Source of the DNA: Akkermansiaceae bacterium
GTDB taxonomy: Bacteria > Verrucomicrobiota > Verrucomicrobiia > Verrucomicrobiales > Akkermansiaceae
Direction of reading: 5' to 3'
DNA: 45,701 nt
Assembly: GCA_028822695.1 (NCBI GenBank)
Contig: JAPKDA010000007.1
Coordinates: 1-45,701, forward strand
This document shows, piece by piece, positions 33,506 to 41,397 of this stretch. Numbering within the stretch: the first letter of the stretch is position 1; each line of letters begins with the position of its first letter. Position numbers and translations under genes: made by a program. The notes beneath the pieces were generated by a model. It worked only from the letters and a program-made list of their open reading frames with translations, did no database searches and was not told the origin of the DNA.

Positions 33506-34450
33506 TCACTCCACTATCCGCGACCCGGGATAAAACACCTCCCACGCCCGGCGATACGAAATCATTCCGTTCCGCGGCACCAACCTCTCCCCCTTCTTCT
33601 CCCCAAATAAACACTCTCCAGTCACCACATCCCACTCCGACCCCGTCGCCGCATCCCTCATGCGCCCTGACTTCATCGCGGCAAACTCCACAACCGCTCC
33701 ATCCACCCGCACATCGAAAACCTGCACCCGCTTGCTGACCTTCCCAAGCGTCACCAACAACGCCTCCTCCCCGCTGCGCACCGAGACAACGGGCGTCTTC
33801 ACCAACTTCGCAAACGACACCGCTGGCGCCTTCTTTCCAACTCCCAGCGGCACGCCATACACAAACCGCGAGGGCGACTCCCACACCTCCAGATCAAACT
33901 TCTTCGCCGTCCGACTCATCGCCAGCACCGTCGTCTTCGGGTGCCGCTTCTTCCAATCCGCCCACGAGGTGATCACCCCCGGCAACATCTCAAAACTCTT
34001 CCCCTTCAATTCCCCCCGCATGCATTCTCCCAGCAAATGACTCCATAGAGACCCCGTCTCCAAATCACGAATCACCAAACTCCTCTGCCAAAGCATCCCC
34101 GACACCTGCAAGGTCAACTCCCGCTCTCCAACCGTTCTGGCATACACGATGCCATTAAAACACAGATGTCACCACGTTGCCGCAATGGCCTGCCCTCCCA
34201 GCTTGTCATTGATGATCTCCCGCCTCGGACTGGTGAGCATGTTGATCGGATAAGCCCGCGCCTCACCCTTCACCACCACCCCCAGGACCAGCTCCTCATC
34301 CTTCACAAAGCGTCCCGCCTCATCCACCCCGACCGTCTTCGGGTCCCGAATCTCCTCAAACGGCTCCACCACCTGCCGTGGCCTGAACTCCCGCTCCTCG
34401 GCCCACACAAACCCAGTCAACACCAGCATCAACATCAGAACTCTCTTCAT
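33506..34450 (-). CDS. DUF3179 secreted protein, candidate selenoprotein (in-frame TGA at codon 94)
   Basis: ATG 34450 opens a signal peptide (MKRVLMLMLVLTGFVWA) and a DUF3179 N-terminal block (LVLGVVVKGEARAYPINMLT, EIINDKLGGQAIAATW). The frame then meets TGA at 34169-34171 and continues with no shift for 220 codons as the rest of DUF3179: HLCFNGIVYART, LETGSLWSHLLGECMRGEL, then a second repeat ending ATGSEWDVVTGECLF and WEVFYPGS. In DUF3179 proteins this point is a conserved Y/F-C-P-L-C motif. Here the TGA takes the place of the first Cys, giving U-H-L-C. A 6-bp hairpin with a CGUGU loop starts 14 nt after the TGA. The reading is therefore a 314-residue selenoprotein. A nonsense mutation or sequence error of a Cys codon is the alternative. 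DUF3179 function is unknown; a thiol or selenol redox or metal role is inference. It is the last gene of a three-gene minus-strand unit. Confidence 0.7.
34138..34154 (-). promoter_or_regulatory. SECIS-like hairpin downstream of the in-frame TGA
   Basis: On the minus strand TGGCAT and ATGCCA form a perfect 6-bp stem with loop CGTGT. Fourteen nucleotides lie between the TGA and the stem, and 20 between the TGA and the loop. Bacterial SECIS elements sit immediately 3' of UGA with the apical loop about 16-37 nt away and a G among its first two loop bases. This hairpin meets those points and has a GU in the loop. Three more pairs (GTT with AAC) can extend the stem across an asymmetric internal loop. 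The fit is by eye; there is no direct evidence of SelB binding. Confidence 0.5.
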
Positions 34451-34509
34451 CACCGCAGATGTGAGTTCCATCAGGAGCATTTATTCCAATTGCCGCTCTT
34501 AGGCATCTC

Positions 34510-35664
34510 TTAGTCGTCCAGGCCCAACTGTTCCTGCAGGAGCCTCAACTCCTCCATGTGCCGCTCCAACTCACTTCCCCGGCCCCTCCTCGTAGCCTTG
34601 ATCCGTCGCAAATCCTCCTCATCCACCTCATCCCACCGCAGAGCCGCGCCCTTGTCATCAGCCTCTTCCTCATGGTCAGCCATCAAGGTCTTGATGCTGT
34701 CCGCCGGGAGAATGAACGACTTGATCCGACCTGCCCGCGCCAAGGCAATCCCGATCACCCGACCATCGAGATCAACAACCGGCGCACCACAGTCTTCCGG
34801 CTGAATCTGCATGTCCGTCTGGATCACCTTCGCAAAATTATCCACTACCAGACTGTAACGGTGCCCGCCCATCTTGTTCATGGTATCCATCCGACCCATC
34901 GGAATCCTGCCATCAGGCATCCCACCCAGCACAACCTCTGCTGACTTCTCCGCATCCTTCCGCCGATACCGCACTCGCACGGTCTCTCCCGGACTCATCC
35001 GCTGCAACGCCGTGCTCAACTCAAAATTTCCATTGGTATCAACATCGTTGATCCCGATCACCACATCACCACGTCGCAACCCGGCGGACTCCGCTCCGGT
35101 GCCAGCCTGCACCCTGTCGATCTGCACTCCTGGCCCGGCAAACTTGAGATCCATTTCCACCCCGAGAAAAGCCCGGTCGCCCGGTCGCAAACTCCGCGGC
35201 AGCACACTCACCACCCCAACGCCTCCGGCCTCTCCATCAGGACGGGCCAAGACGATGAAACTCCCCAAGGTCAAGTCACCACCGTCCGCGAACACGACTG
35301 GCGGAGCTTTTAATTCCTTCACCTCCAACAAGGCCAGGTCGTCCTCCGCATAAATCCCCACCACCTTTGCCGCCAGCAATCGGCCATCCTTTCCCCGACA
35401 GGACAGACTCTCCGCAGCCCGACTCACATCGCTCCACTTACAAATCACCTGCTCCGGCCCGACCACCGTTCCAAACCCAACCCGCTTCTGCCAAACACGC
35501 ACCTCCACGGCACTCGCCGAGGTCTTCTCCAGAACCGGCGCCACAGCGTCAAACACCCTCAACGCCTGTGCATCCAACTTCGCTCGGTCCTCCGGACGAA
35601 TGTCCTCGAACTGACCCATCACGACTCCCGTCGCAACAAAGGAAATCATCAATACCCGCTTCAT
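34510..35664 (-). CDS. Degenerate trypsin-like protein with nested PDZ domain (pseudoprotease)
   Basis: A secreted 384-residue protein starts at ATG 35664, 6 nt after GGAG, with a signal peptide (MKRVLMISFVATGVVMG) that closely resembles that of the DUF3179 gene. It has a DegP/HtrA-like fold but altered catalytic residues. The His site (TAGHVV in the upstream paralogue) reads CKWSDV with Ser78. Asp109 is kept (EDDLALLEV). The nucleophile site reads PEDCGAPVVDLDGRVIGI with Cys292 for Ser. A PDZ domain (about 165-248, FLGVEM to VLGG) sits between the two halves of the protease fold, before the QTDMQIQP strand, instead of after it. A charged C-terminal helix (about 340-384) follows. Hydrolysis is unlikely without the His, so a binding, chaperone or sensor role is inferred. 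It starts 22 bp after the upstream protease gene's stop. Confidence 0.85.
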   Translation of the reverse strand: MKRVLMISFVATGVVMGQFEDIRPEDRAKLDAQALRVFDAVAPVLEKTSASAVEVRVWQKRVGFGTVVGPEQVICKWSDVSRAAESLSCRGKDGRLLAAKVVGIYAEDDLALLEVKELKAPPVVFADGGDLTLGSFIVLARPDGEAGGVGVVSVLPRSLRPGDRAFLGVEMDLKFAGPGVQIDRVQAGTGAESAGLRRGDVVIGINDVDTNGNFELSTALQRMSPGETVRVRYRRKDAEKSAEVVLGGMPDGRIPMGRMDTMNKMGGHRYSLVVDNFAKVIQTDMQIQPEDCGAPVVDLDGRVIGIALARAGRIKSFILPADSIKTLMADHEEEADDKGAALRWDEVDEEDLRRIKATRRGRGSELERHMEELRLLQEQLGLDD

Positions 35665-35686
35665 CGTCATCTCCGTCTTGGATCGA

Positions 35687-36697
35687 TTATTGATCATCAT
35701 GCACATCACCCAAGCGGGCCAATTTCAACTTCCGACTCATCTCCTTGTTGCCACGCACGAACGTCACCGTCACCTCGTCGCCCGGTTGATGGGTATTCAG
35801 GATCCCTAGTAGACCTTTAAAACTCCGCACCCGCCTGCCGTCCAACTTCCTCACCACATCTCCAATCCGAATTCCCACCATCGCCGCCGGGGAGTTTTCC
35901 CGCACCTCACCCACCAACACGCCACCGCGAACCTCTCCCTCAACATTGAAACCAATCACCGGACGATCCGGATTCATGAGCGGGTTCAACGTCAACCGCC
36001 CCCAAGTCTCCCCGTCCTTCAATCGGTCCCAATCGCGCACAAAGTCACTCACCCCACGATGGTTGTTGCTCGAAAGCTCCGGTCCGATCGAGGAATGAAT
36101 CCCTACCACTTCACCCGACAGATTGAACAACGGCCCACCGGAATCACCGCCGATCAAGGCGCAATCGGTCACCAAATAACCCAGCGCGTTTCTCCCCAAA
36201 ATCCTCCCGAATCGCACCGGTGGAGTCCGCAAGGGATCGTAACCCCCGGCATGCCCCAACGACACCACCCAGTGACCAACCTTCACTTCATCAGAATCAC
36301 CCATCTTCACGAATGGCCAAGGCCCGTCGCCCTCCAACTTCACCATCGCTTCATCACGATTACGATTCGCACCCAGCACCGTTGCCCCGACCTGCTTCCC
36401 ACTCGGAAACACCACCATCACCTCCGCAAACCCATCCACCACATGCCCCGCGGTCAGGACGAGACCGTCTGCCGACACGATCACCCCGCTTCCACTCCCC
36501 GATTGGCCATTTTCCATGGTCGAAAACAATGAGACAGTTGCTGGCATCACCCTCGCCACCACCCCACGAACCTGTCCTTGAAGGTTCTTGAGGTCTCCCA
36601 GGGTCTGCACAGAGTCCTCTGCCCGGCCCAGACCGGAAAATACCAGCCCCCAGGCAAGAATTCCCGCTATGGTCGGTCGCGCACTTGTCACTTTCAT
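35687..36697 (-). CDS. Secreted trypsin-like serine protease with C-terminal PDZ domain (HtrA/DegP-like)
   Basis: This periplasmic protease or chaperone of the S1C type has 336 residues. A signal peptide ends near GLGRAED. The protease domain holds the full triad: His85 in LTAGHVVDGF, Asp115 in NRNRDEAMVKL and Ser186 in LIGGDSGGPLFNLSG. One PDZ domain lies at about 248-330 (IGFNVEGEV to LKLARLG). I choose ATG 36697, preceded by GAAGAG, over an upstream ATG at 36772 because it gives a signal peptide. It is the first gene of the protease, pseudoprotease and DUF3179 unit and is divergent from the PBP gene at 36837. Its substrates are unknown. Confidence 0.92.
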   Translation of the reverse strand: MKVTSARPTIAGILAWGLVFSGLGRAEDSVQTLGDLKNLQGQVRGVVARVMPATVSLFSTMENGQSGSGSGVIVSADGLVLTAGHVVDGFAEVMVVFPSGKQVGATVLGANRNRDEAMVKLEGDGPWPFVKMGDSDEVKVGHWVVSLGHAGGYDPLRTPPVRFGRILGRNALGYLVTDCALIGGDSGGPLFNLSGEVVGIHSSIGPELSSNNHRGVSDFVRDWDRLKDGETWGRLTLNPLMNPDRPVIGFNVEGEVRGGVLVGEVRENSPAAMVGIRIGDVVRKLDGRRVRSFKGLLGILNTHQPGDEVTVTFVRGNKEMSRKLKLARLGDVHDDQ

Positions 36698-36836
36698 CTC
36701 TTCGAAATAAACTCTCCCCAGACAAAGCGCCATTCTGAGGCGCTCTCGTCTCACGAAGAACTTCCTGACCATCCCCTACTTTCCCACCCCCGACAACCCA
36801 CAGTACTTCATTTCGCCTCTCCAGCATCACCAATAG

Positions 36837-39224
36837 ATGGCCCGCCAACCACCAAAGCGCCCCACCCCGCGCAAACGAACCAGCACGGCACGCAAGCGTC
36901 CCACCAGAAAACGAGCGGCACGAAAGAGCACTCGCCGCAAAGGAGCCAAACGGAGAACGAAGGCCCCGAGAACACGCAGCCCCCTGTTCTATCTCTGCTT
37001 CTGGCCATTTCTACTCGTCGGGCGTATCACTGAATCTTGGCCCAAGCTCATTCGCTGGCCAGCCCGCCTCTGCGGTGGCATGGCCGTCATCGGCTTCATC
37101 ATTTTCCTCATCGGCGCGACCACCTACTACGTCCGCTCCCTCCGCTTCGACATGGCCCGGGTTGCCGAAATGCCGGCCCGCTCCATGATCCTCGACCGCC
37201 ACGGTAACGAAATCGGCCGCCTCCATGGCGAGAACCGCTACATCGTTTCCCTCGATGAGGTCTCCCCGAACTTCCGCAACGCCCTCCTCGCCCGGGAAGA
37301 CAGGTCCTTCTACAAGCACTTCGGTGTCGATCCCCGCGGCCTCGCCCGTGCCGTCGTCCAGAACATCCAGCGCAGACGATTCGCCCAGGGAGCCTCCACC
37401 ATCACCATGCAGCTTTCGCGCAACGCCTTCCACCTGCCAACCCGCGGCAAGTGGTGGGAGGAACTCGACCGAAAATTCCTCGAACTCGCCCTCACTTTCC
37501 GCATCGAGGTGCATTACGAAAAAGACGAGATCCTCCAACACTACATGAACCTTATCTTCTGGGGAGGATCCATCCACGGCATCGAAGCCGCCTCACGCAC
37601 CTACCTCGAAAAACCAGCCCGTGACCTCACCCTCTCCGAAGGCGCCATGCTTGCCGGCATCATCCGCGCCCCCAATTCCTTCTCCCCCTTCCAGGACCTC
37701 AAGAAAACAAAACGCGAACGCAACTCCACCCTCGACTCAATGGTGCGCTTCGAATTCATCACTCAGGACGACTCCGACAAGGCAAAGAAAGAACCGCTCC
37801 ACATTCGCCCCCCCGACCGACGCATCATCCACGACAGCTACGCCATGGATGCCATCCGCCGCGACCTAGAGCGTACCCTCGAGGAACAGAATATCAAACT
37901 TGGCGGACTCATCATCACCACCACCATCGACCAGAGCCTCCAGGAAGGCGCCGAACGCGCCCTCGACAAACACCTCCGCAGCGTCGAGCGCACCCTCGGC
38001 TACAAACACCAGACCCGCCACCAATGGCAAAACCTCAACCCCTCCTCCCGCGGCAACCCTGCCTACATGCAAGGCTCGGTCGTCATGGTCGAAAACAAAA
38101 CTGGAGCCATCCTCGCCGTGGTCGGTGGACGTGACGCCGACGAATCAAAATTCAACCGTGCCCTCCACGCCCGACGTCAAATTGGCTCGGTCTTCAAACC
38201 CTTCGTCTACCTCACTGCCTTCAACGCCGGACTGAAACCCGACACCCTCATCAGCGACAACCGCATCCGCCCCGGCGAGATCAAAGGCGCCCCCAGCAGC
38301 TGGTCCCCAGACAACTCCGACGGCAAATACCTCGCCACCGTTAAAGTCCGCGAAGCGCTCATCAAATCCCGCAACACCTCCTCCGTCCGCGTCGGAAATT
38401 TCGCCGGCATGAAACCTGTCCGCGAGGTCGCCCGGATGTGCGGCTTCAACGAGAACAGCATCCCTCCCGTCCCCTCCTCCTACCTCGGTTCCTGGGAAGC
38501 CACACCCTGGCAAGTCGCCAGCGCCTACACCGTCTTCCCCAATGGTGGAAAGCGATTCCGGCCCTACCTCATTCAAGAAATCCGCGACCGCGATGACAAC
38601 GTCCTCTACCGCACCGATCCACTCGGCTACCCCGCCACTCGCTCCGGCGCAGCATGGGAGGTATCCAACATCCTCCAGGAGGTCACCGACCGCGGCACGG
38701 CCTCCGCGATGCGCAGCAAATTCGACTTCCGCCACCCTGCCGCTGGAAAAACCGGCACCACCGACAACTACGTCGACGCCTGGTTCGTCGGCTACACTTC
38801 CTCCATCACCACCGCCGTCTGGGTCGGCATGGACAAACCAAAGCAAACCATCTCCGGCGGCTACGGCTCCAAACTCGCCCTCCCGATCTGGGTCGAAACA
38901 ATGAAAACAGCCGACCGTCTGCGTCGCTATAACTTTGGAAGCCTCAACGCAAACACCCCCACCATCACTTGCAACCTCTGCCGCCACTCCGGACGCCGCG
39001 CCACCAATGGTTGCTCAGCCGCAGGAACCGCCTACTCCACCAGAACTCCCGCCGACCTCGCCCCCGCCGACAATGACTACTGCACCAAGCACCCCCTCCG
39101 CGCCGCCCCCGTCAACAGCAACCCCCACCCTCCGGTTCGTGCCATCCCCGTCGAAGAAGGCACCATCCGCGCCCGCCCCGTCCCCGAACGCCGCCCCATC
39201 CGCGCCATTCCGGTCGAGGAGTAG
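36837..39224 (+). CDS. Class A penicillin-binding protein (bifunctional, PBP1A/1B-like)
   Basis: This inner-membrane peptidoglycan synthase has glycosyltransferase and transpeptidase domains. A very basic cytoplasmic tail (residues 1-46, Lys/Arg/Pro/Thr-rich) precedes a membrane helix (about 80-98). GT51 motifs: AREDRSFYKHFGVD with catalytic Glu154, QGASTITMQLSRN, and RKFLELALTFRIE. Transpeptidase motifs: Ser451-x-x-Lys454 in GSVFKPF, SRN at 511-513, and KTGT at 638-641 in GKTGTTDNYVDAWFVG. After the catalytic domain come a Cys-bearing linker (CNLCRHSGRR, NGC, DNDYC) and a Pro-rich tail with two RAIPVEE repeats and a related RARPVPE unit. Length is 795 residues. A degenerate paralogue follows after one small ORF. 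Confidence 0.94.
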   Translation: MARQPPKRPTPRKRTSTARKRPTRKRAARKSTRRKGAKRRTKAPRTRSPLFYLCFWPFLLVGRITESWPKLIRWPARLCGGMAVIGFIIFLIGATTYYVRSLRFDMARVAEMPARSMILDRHGNEIGRLHGENRYIVSLDEVSPNFRNALLAREDRSFYKHFGVDPRGLARAVVQNIQRRRFAQGASTITMQLSRNAFHLPTRGKWWEELDRKFLELALTFRIEVHYEKDEILQHYMNLIFWGGSIHGIEAASRTYLEKPARDLTLSEGAMLAGIIRAPNSFSPFQDLKKTKRERNSTLDSMVRFEFITQDDSDKAKKEPLHIRPPDRRIIHDSYAMDAIRRDLERTLEEQNIKLGGLIITTTIDQSLQEGAERALDKHLRSVERTLGYKHQTRHQWQNLNPSSRGNPAYMQGSVVMVENKTGAILAVVGGRDADESKFNRALHARRQIGSVFKPFVYLTAFNAGLKPDTLISDNRIRPGEIKGAPSSWSPDNSDGKYLATVKVREALIKSRNTSSVRVGNFAGMKPVREVARMCGFNENSIPPVPSSYLGSWEATPWQVASAYTVFPNGGKRFRPYLIQEIRDRDDNVLYRTDPLGYPATRSGAAWEVSNILQEVTDRGTASAMRSKFDFRHPAAGKTGTTDNYVDAWFVGYTSSITTAVWVGMDKPKQTISGGYGSKLALPIWVETMKTADRLRRYNFGSLNANTPTITCNLCRHSGRRATNGCSAAGTAYSTRTPADLAPADNDYCTKHPLRAAPVNSNPHPPVRAIPVEEGTIRARPVPERRPIRAIPVEE

Positions 39225-39273
39225 TATTCTTCTGCCTCACATCACACCGACCACGAACTCTCGAATCACGAAG

Positions 39274-39585
39274 ATGCCAATAGGAGAGCTCATCGCAGAA
39301 ACGGGAATTCGAATTCTCTTCGAAATCATCCTCTCCGGCTTCCTCTATTGGACCGGTTACATCCTCCTGTCCGCACTCACCTTTGGCCGCCTACCACTGG
39401 CTCCGTTCAGCACCATCGATGACCGAAACCGAAAAAAGGAACGAAGTGGTCCCTCGATTGGAGCATCTGGCCCCATCGCTCACAAAAGAACAACGCATAG
39501 AAGGCAGAGCCTACGGCTTGCGTCGACCTCCTCGTCTGGGAAAGCCATCGGGCTGACGATCTTCCTGACAACTCCTCACCGATAA
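39274..39585 (+). CDS. Small membrane protein, hypothetical
   Basis: A 103-residue ORF begins MPIGELIAETGIRILFEIIL and has one hydrophobic segment (about 12-36, with FLYWTGYILLSALTFG). Then comes LPLAPFSTIDDRNRKKERSG and a Ser/Thr/Arg-rich tail that looks less like protein. An overlapping frame opens at an ATG just after the membrane segment and reads MTETEKRNEVVPRLEHLAPS. The first 60 residues are the more convincing part, and the true end may be different if a frameshift has occurred. It lies between the two tandem PBP genes. I do not recognise a family. Confidence 0.4.
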   Translation: MPIGELIAETGIRILFEIILSGFLYWTGYILLSALTFGRLPLAPFSTIDDRNRKKERSGPSIGASGPIAHKRTTHRRQSLRLASTSSSGKAIGLTIFLTTPHR

Positions 39586-39596
39586 CTCCTCTCACC

Positions 39597-41315
39597 TTGT
39601 CCCGCTACACCCCAACCCGCTGGTCCCGCCAGCAATGCGCTCTTGAGAATGCTCCGGACTCCGATTCGTGGCGCCCTTCGAAAAGGCCCTCCCGTATCCC
39701 CAACTGGATCCCACGCCCCCTCCGCGGCCCACTGCGTTTCGTCCTGAAGGCCGGCGTCCTCCTCCCCCTCCTCTGTCTCGCCATCGCCCTCTTCTATTCC
39801 TGCCTCGCCTTCCGCTACGACCTCAAGGAAGTCGCCTCCATGCCCGAACGCTCCGTCGTCCTCGACATCCAGGACCGCGAAATCGCCACCCTCCACGGCG
39901 AAAACCGACGACTCCTCACTCGTGAGGAAATTCCTCCCTTCTTCGTCCAAGCCCTCCAAGCCCGCGAAGACAAACGCTTCTTCGAACACCACGGCGTCGA
40001 TGTGATGGGACTCCTCCGCGCCACTCAGCGCAACCTCCGCGACCGATCCTTCACCCAGGGCGCCTCCACGCTCTCCATGCAACTCGCCCGAAACAGCTAC
40101 AGCATGCACCAACGCAGCCTCCACCGAAAGCTGCTCGAAATCGCCATCACTCTCCGCATCGAATCCCACTACTCCAAAGACGAAATCCTCACCAGCTACC
40201 TCAACCGCATCTACTTCGGCTCCGGCTGCCATGGACTCGACGAAGCAGCCCGCACCTACTTCGGCATCCCCGCGTCCGAACTCACCCCGAACCAATGCGC
40301 CCTCCTCGCCGGCATCATCCGCGCTCCCCACGCCTGCTCTCCCCTCCGAAATCTGAAAGGTGCCCTCAAGCAACGCGACGAAGTCCTCGATCGCATGGTC
40401 GATGAGGAATACATCACCCAGGAAAACGCCGACAGCATCCGCATGGGCAAACTCGGGCTCCTCAGCGAACCGAACCACGGCACCGGCGGCATCATCGCTC
40501 CACTCATCCGCCGCCACTTCGAAGAACTCCTCAAAGACAGCGACATCAATGACGGCGGACTCGTCCTGAAATCCACCATCAGCGCCGGGATCCAATTCAT
40601 CCTCGAAGAGGAACTCGCCCGCTTCATCGACACCCTCCCCGACGGCGTCGAGATCGCCGCAGTCATTCTCAACCCCCAAACCGGCGGCATCGAAGCCGCC
40701 CGTGGCGGCCGCACCCCTCGCCCCACCCGATTCCACCGTGCCCTCGATGCCCGCCGCGACCTAGGATCGATCTTCACCCCCTTCGTCCTCACCGCCGCCG
40801 CCGAACGCGGCCATCCCATCCGTGAGTCCGCCGTCACCACCGGAACCCGAATTGGCAATCCGGAGATGGAACGCCTCGCAAAACGCTTCGGCTTCACCGG
40901 CCCCTTCGGCAAAGGTCGCGATCTTTACCGCGGCACCCTCAGCACCACCCCCCTCGAACTCGCCGCCGCCGCCGCAGTCCTCTCCAACGGCGGTCAACGA
41001 CCCCGCACCCACCTCATTCAAGAGCTCCGCAACGCCGACGGTGCCGTCGTCTTCAAAAACGCCCCCAGCCTGACTCCCGCATTCTCCGCCGCCGCTATTC
41101 GAGAATCCCTTAGCGCCGTTTTTCCCGCAAAGACCACCCGCATCCTGACCGGGTCCAGCCCCGCAGATACTGACGCCTGGGGCCTTTCCCTCAGTCCCAG
41201 TCACGTCATCTGCATCTGGGCCGGCCATGACCGGCCCCGGGCCCTCCCCGAGACCTTGATTCTCAAGGATCTGACGGCCCTCCTCGACCGCCTGACCACT
41301 CGGCTACACCGATGA
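39597..41315 (+). CDS. Class A PBP paralogue with intact GT51 domain and degenerate transpeptidase domain
   Basis: This 572-residue protein lies downstream of the complete PBP gene and shares its plan. The glycosyltransferase is intact: AREDKRFFEHHGVD with Glu124, QGASTLSMQLARN and RKLLEIAITLRIE with Glu181. The transpeptidase half is crippled. The SxxK site reads Ser391-Ile-Phe-Thr394 (GSIFTPFV), the KTGT site reads LTGS (517-520), and the segment holding the SxN motif is shortened by roughly 50 residues compared with the first PBP. The start is a TTG at 39597; no better start exists in the open frame. A membrane helix lies at about 50-68. The likely role is peptidoglycan strand polymerisation without cross-linking, or a regulatory scaffold (inference). 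Confidence 0.88.
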   Translation: MSRYTPTRWSRQQCALENAPDSDSWRPSKRPSRIPNWIPRPLRGPLRFVLKAGVLLPLLCLAIALFYSCLAFRYDLKEVASMPERSVVLDIQDREIATLHGENRRLLTREEIPPFFVQALQAREDKRFFEHHGVDVMGLLRATQRNLRDRSFTQGASTLSMQLARNSYSMHQRSLHRKLLEIAITLRIESHYSKDEILTSYLNRIYFGSGCHGLDEAARTYFGIPASELTPNQCALLAGIIRAPHACSPLRNLKGALKQRDEVLDRMVDEEYITQENADSIRMGKLGLLSEPNHGTGGIIAPLIRRHFEELLKDSDINDGGLVLKSTISAGIQFILEEELARFIDTLPDGVEIAAVILNPQTGGIEAARGGRTPRPTRFHRALDARRDLGSIFTPFVLTAAAERGHPIRESAVTTGTRIGNPEMERLAKRFGFTGPFGKGRDLYRGTLSTTPLELAAAAAVLSNGGQRPRTHLIQELRNADGAVVFKNAPSLTPAFSAAAIRESLSAVFPAKTTRILTGSSPADTDAWGLSLSPSHVICIWAGHDRPRALPETLILKDLTALLDRLTTRLHR

Positions 41316-41397
41316 ACAGAATGAACTGGTATTCGCCGCGGGGATCTTGAGCTTTTCGCCCTTGCAATCAGCCCGTATTCCGTAGATTTCTAATCGC

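Noticed and set aside
33506-34147. DUF3179 C-terminal part as a separate gene from GTG 34147
   Set aside because: The frame is open without shift back to the TGA at 34169 and the upstream part is the missing N-terminal half of the same family. There is no ribosome site before GTG 34147, and a separate gene would start in the middle of a conserved domain.
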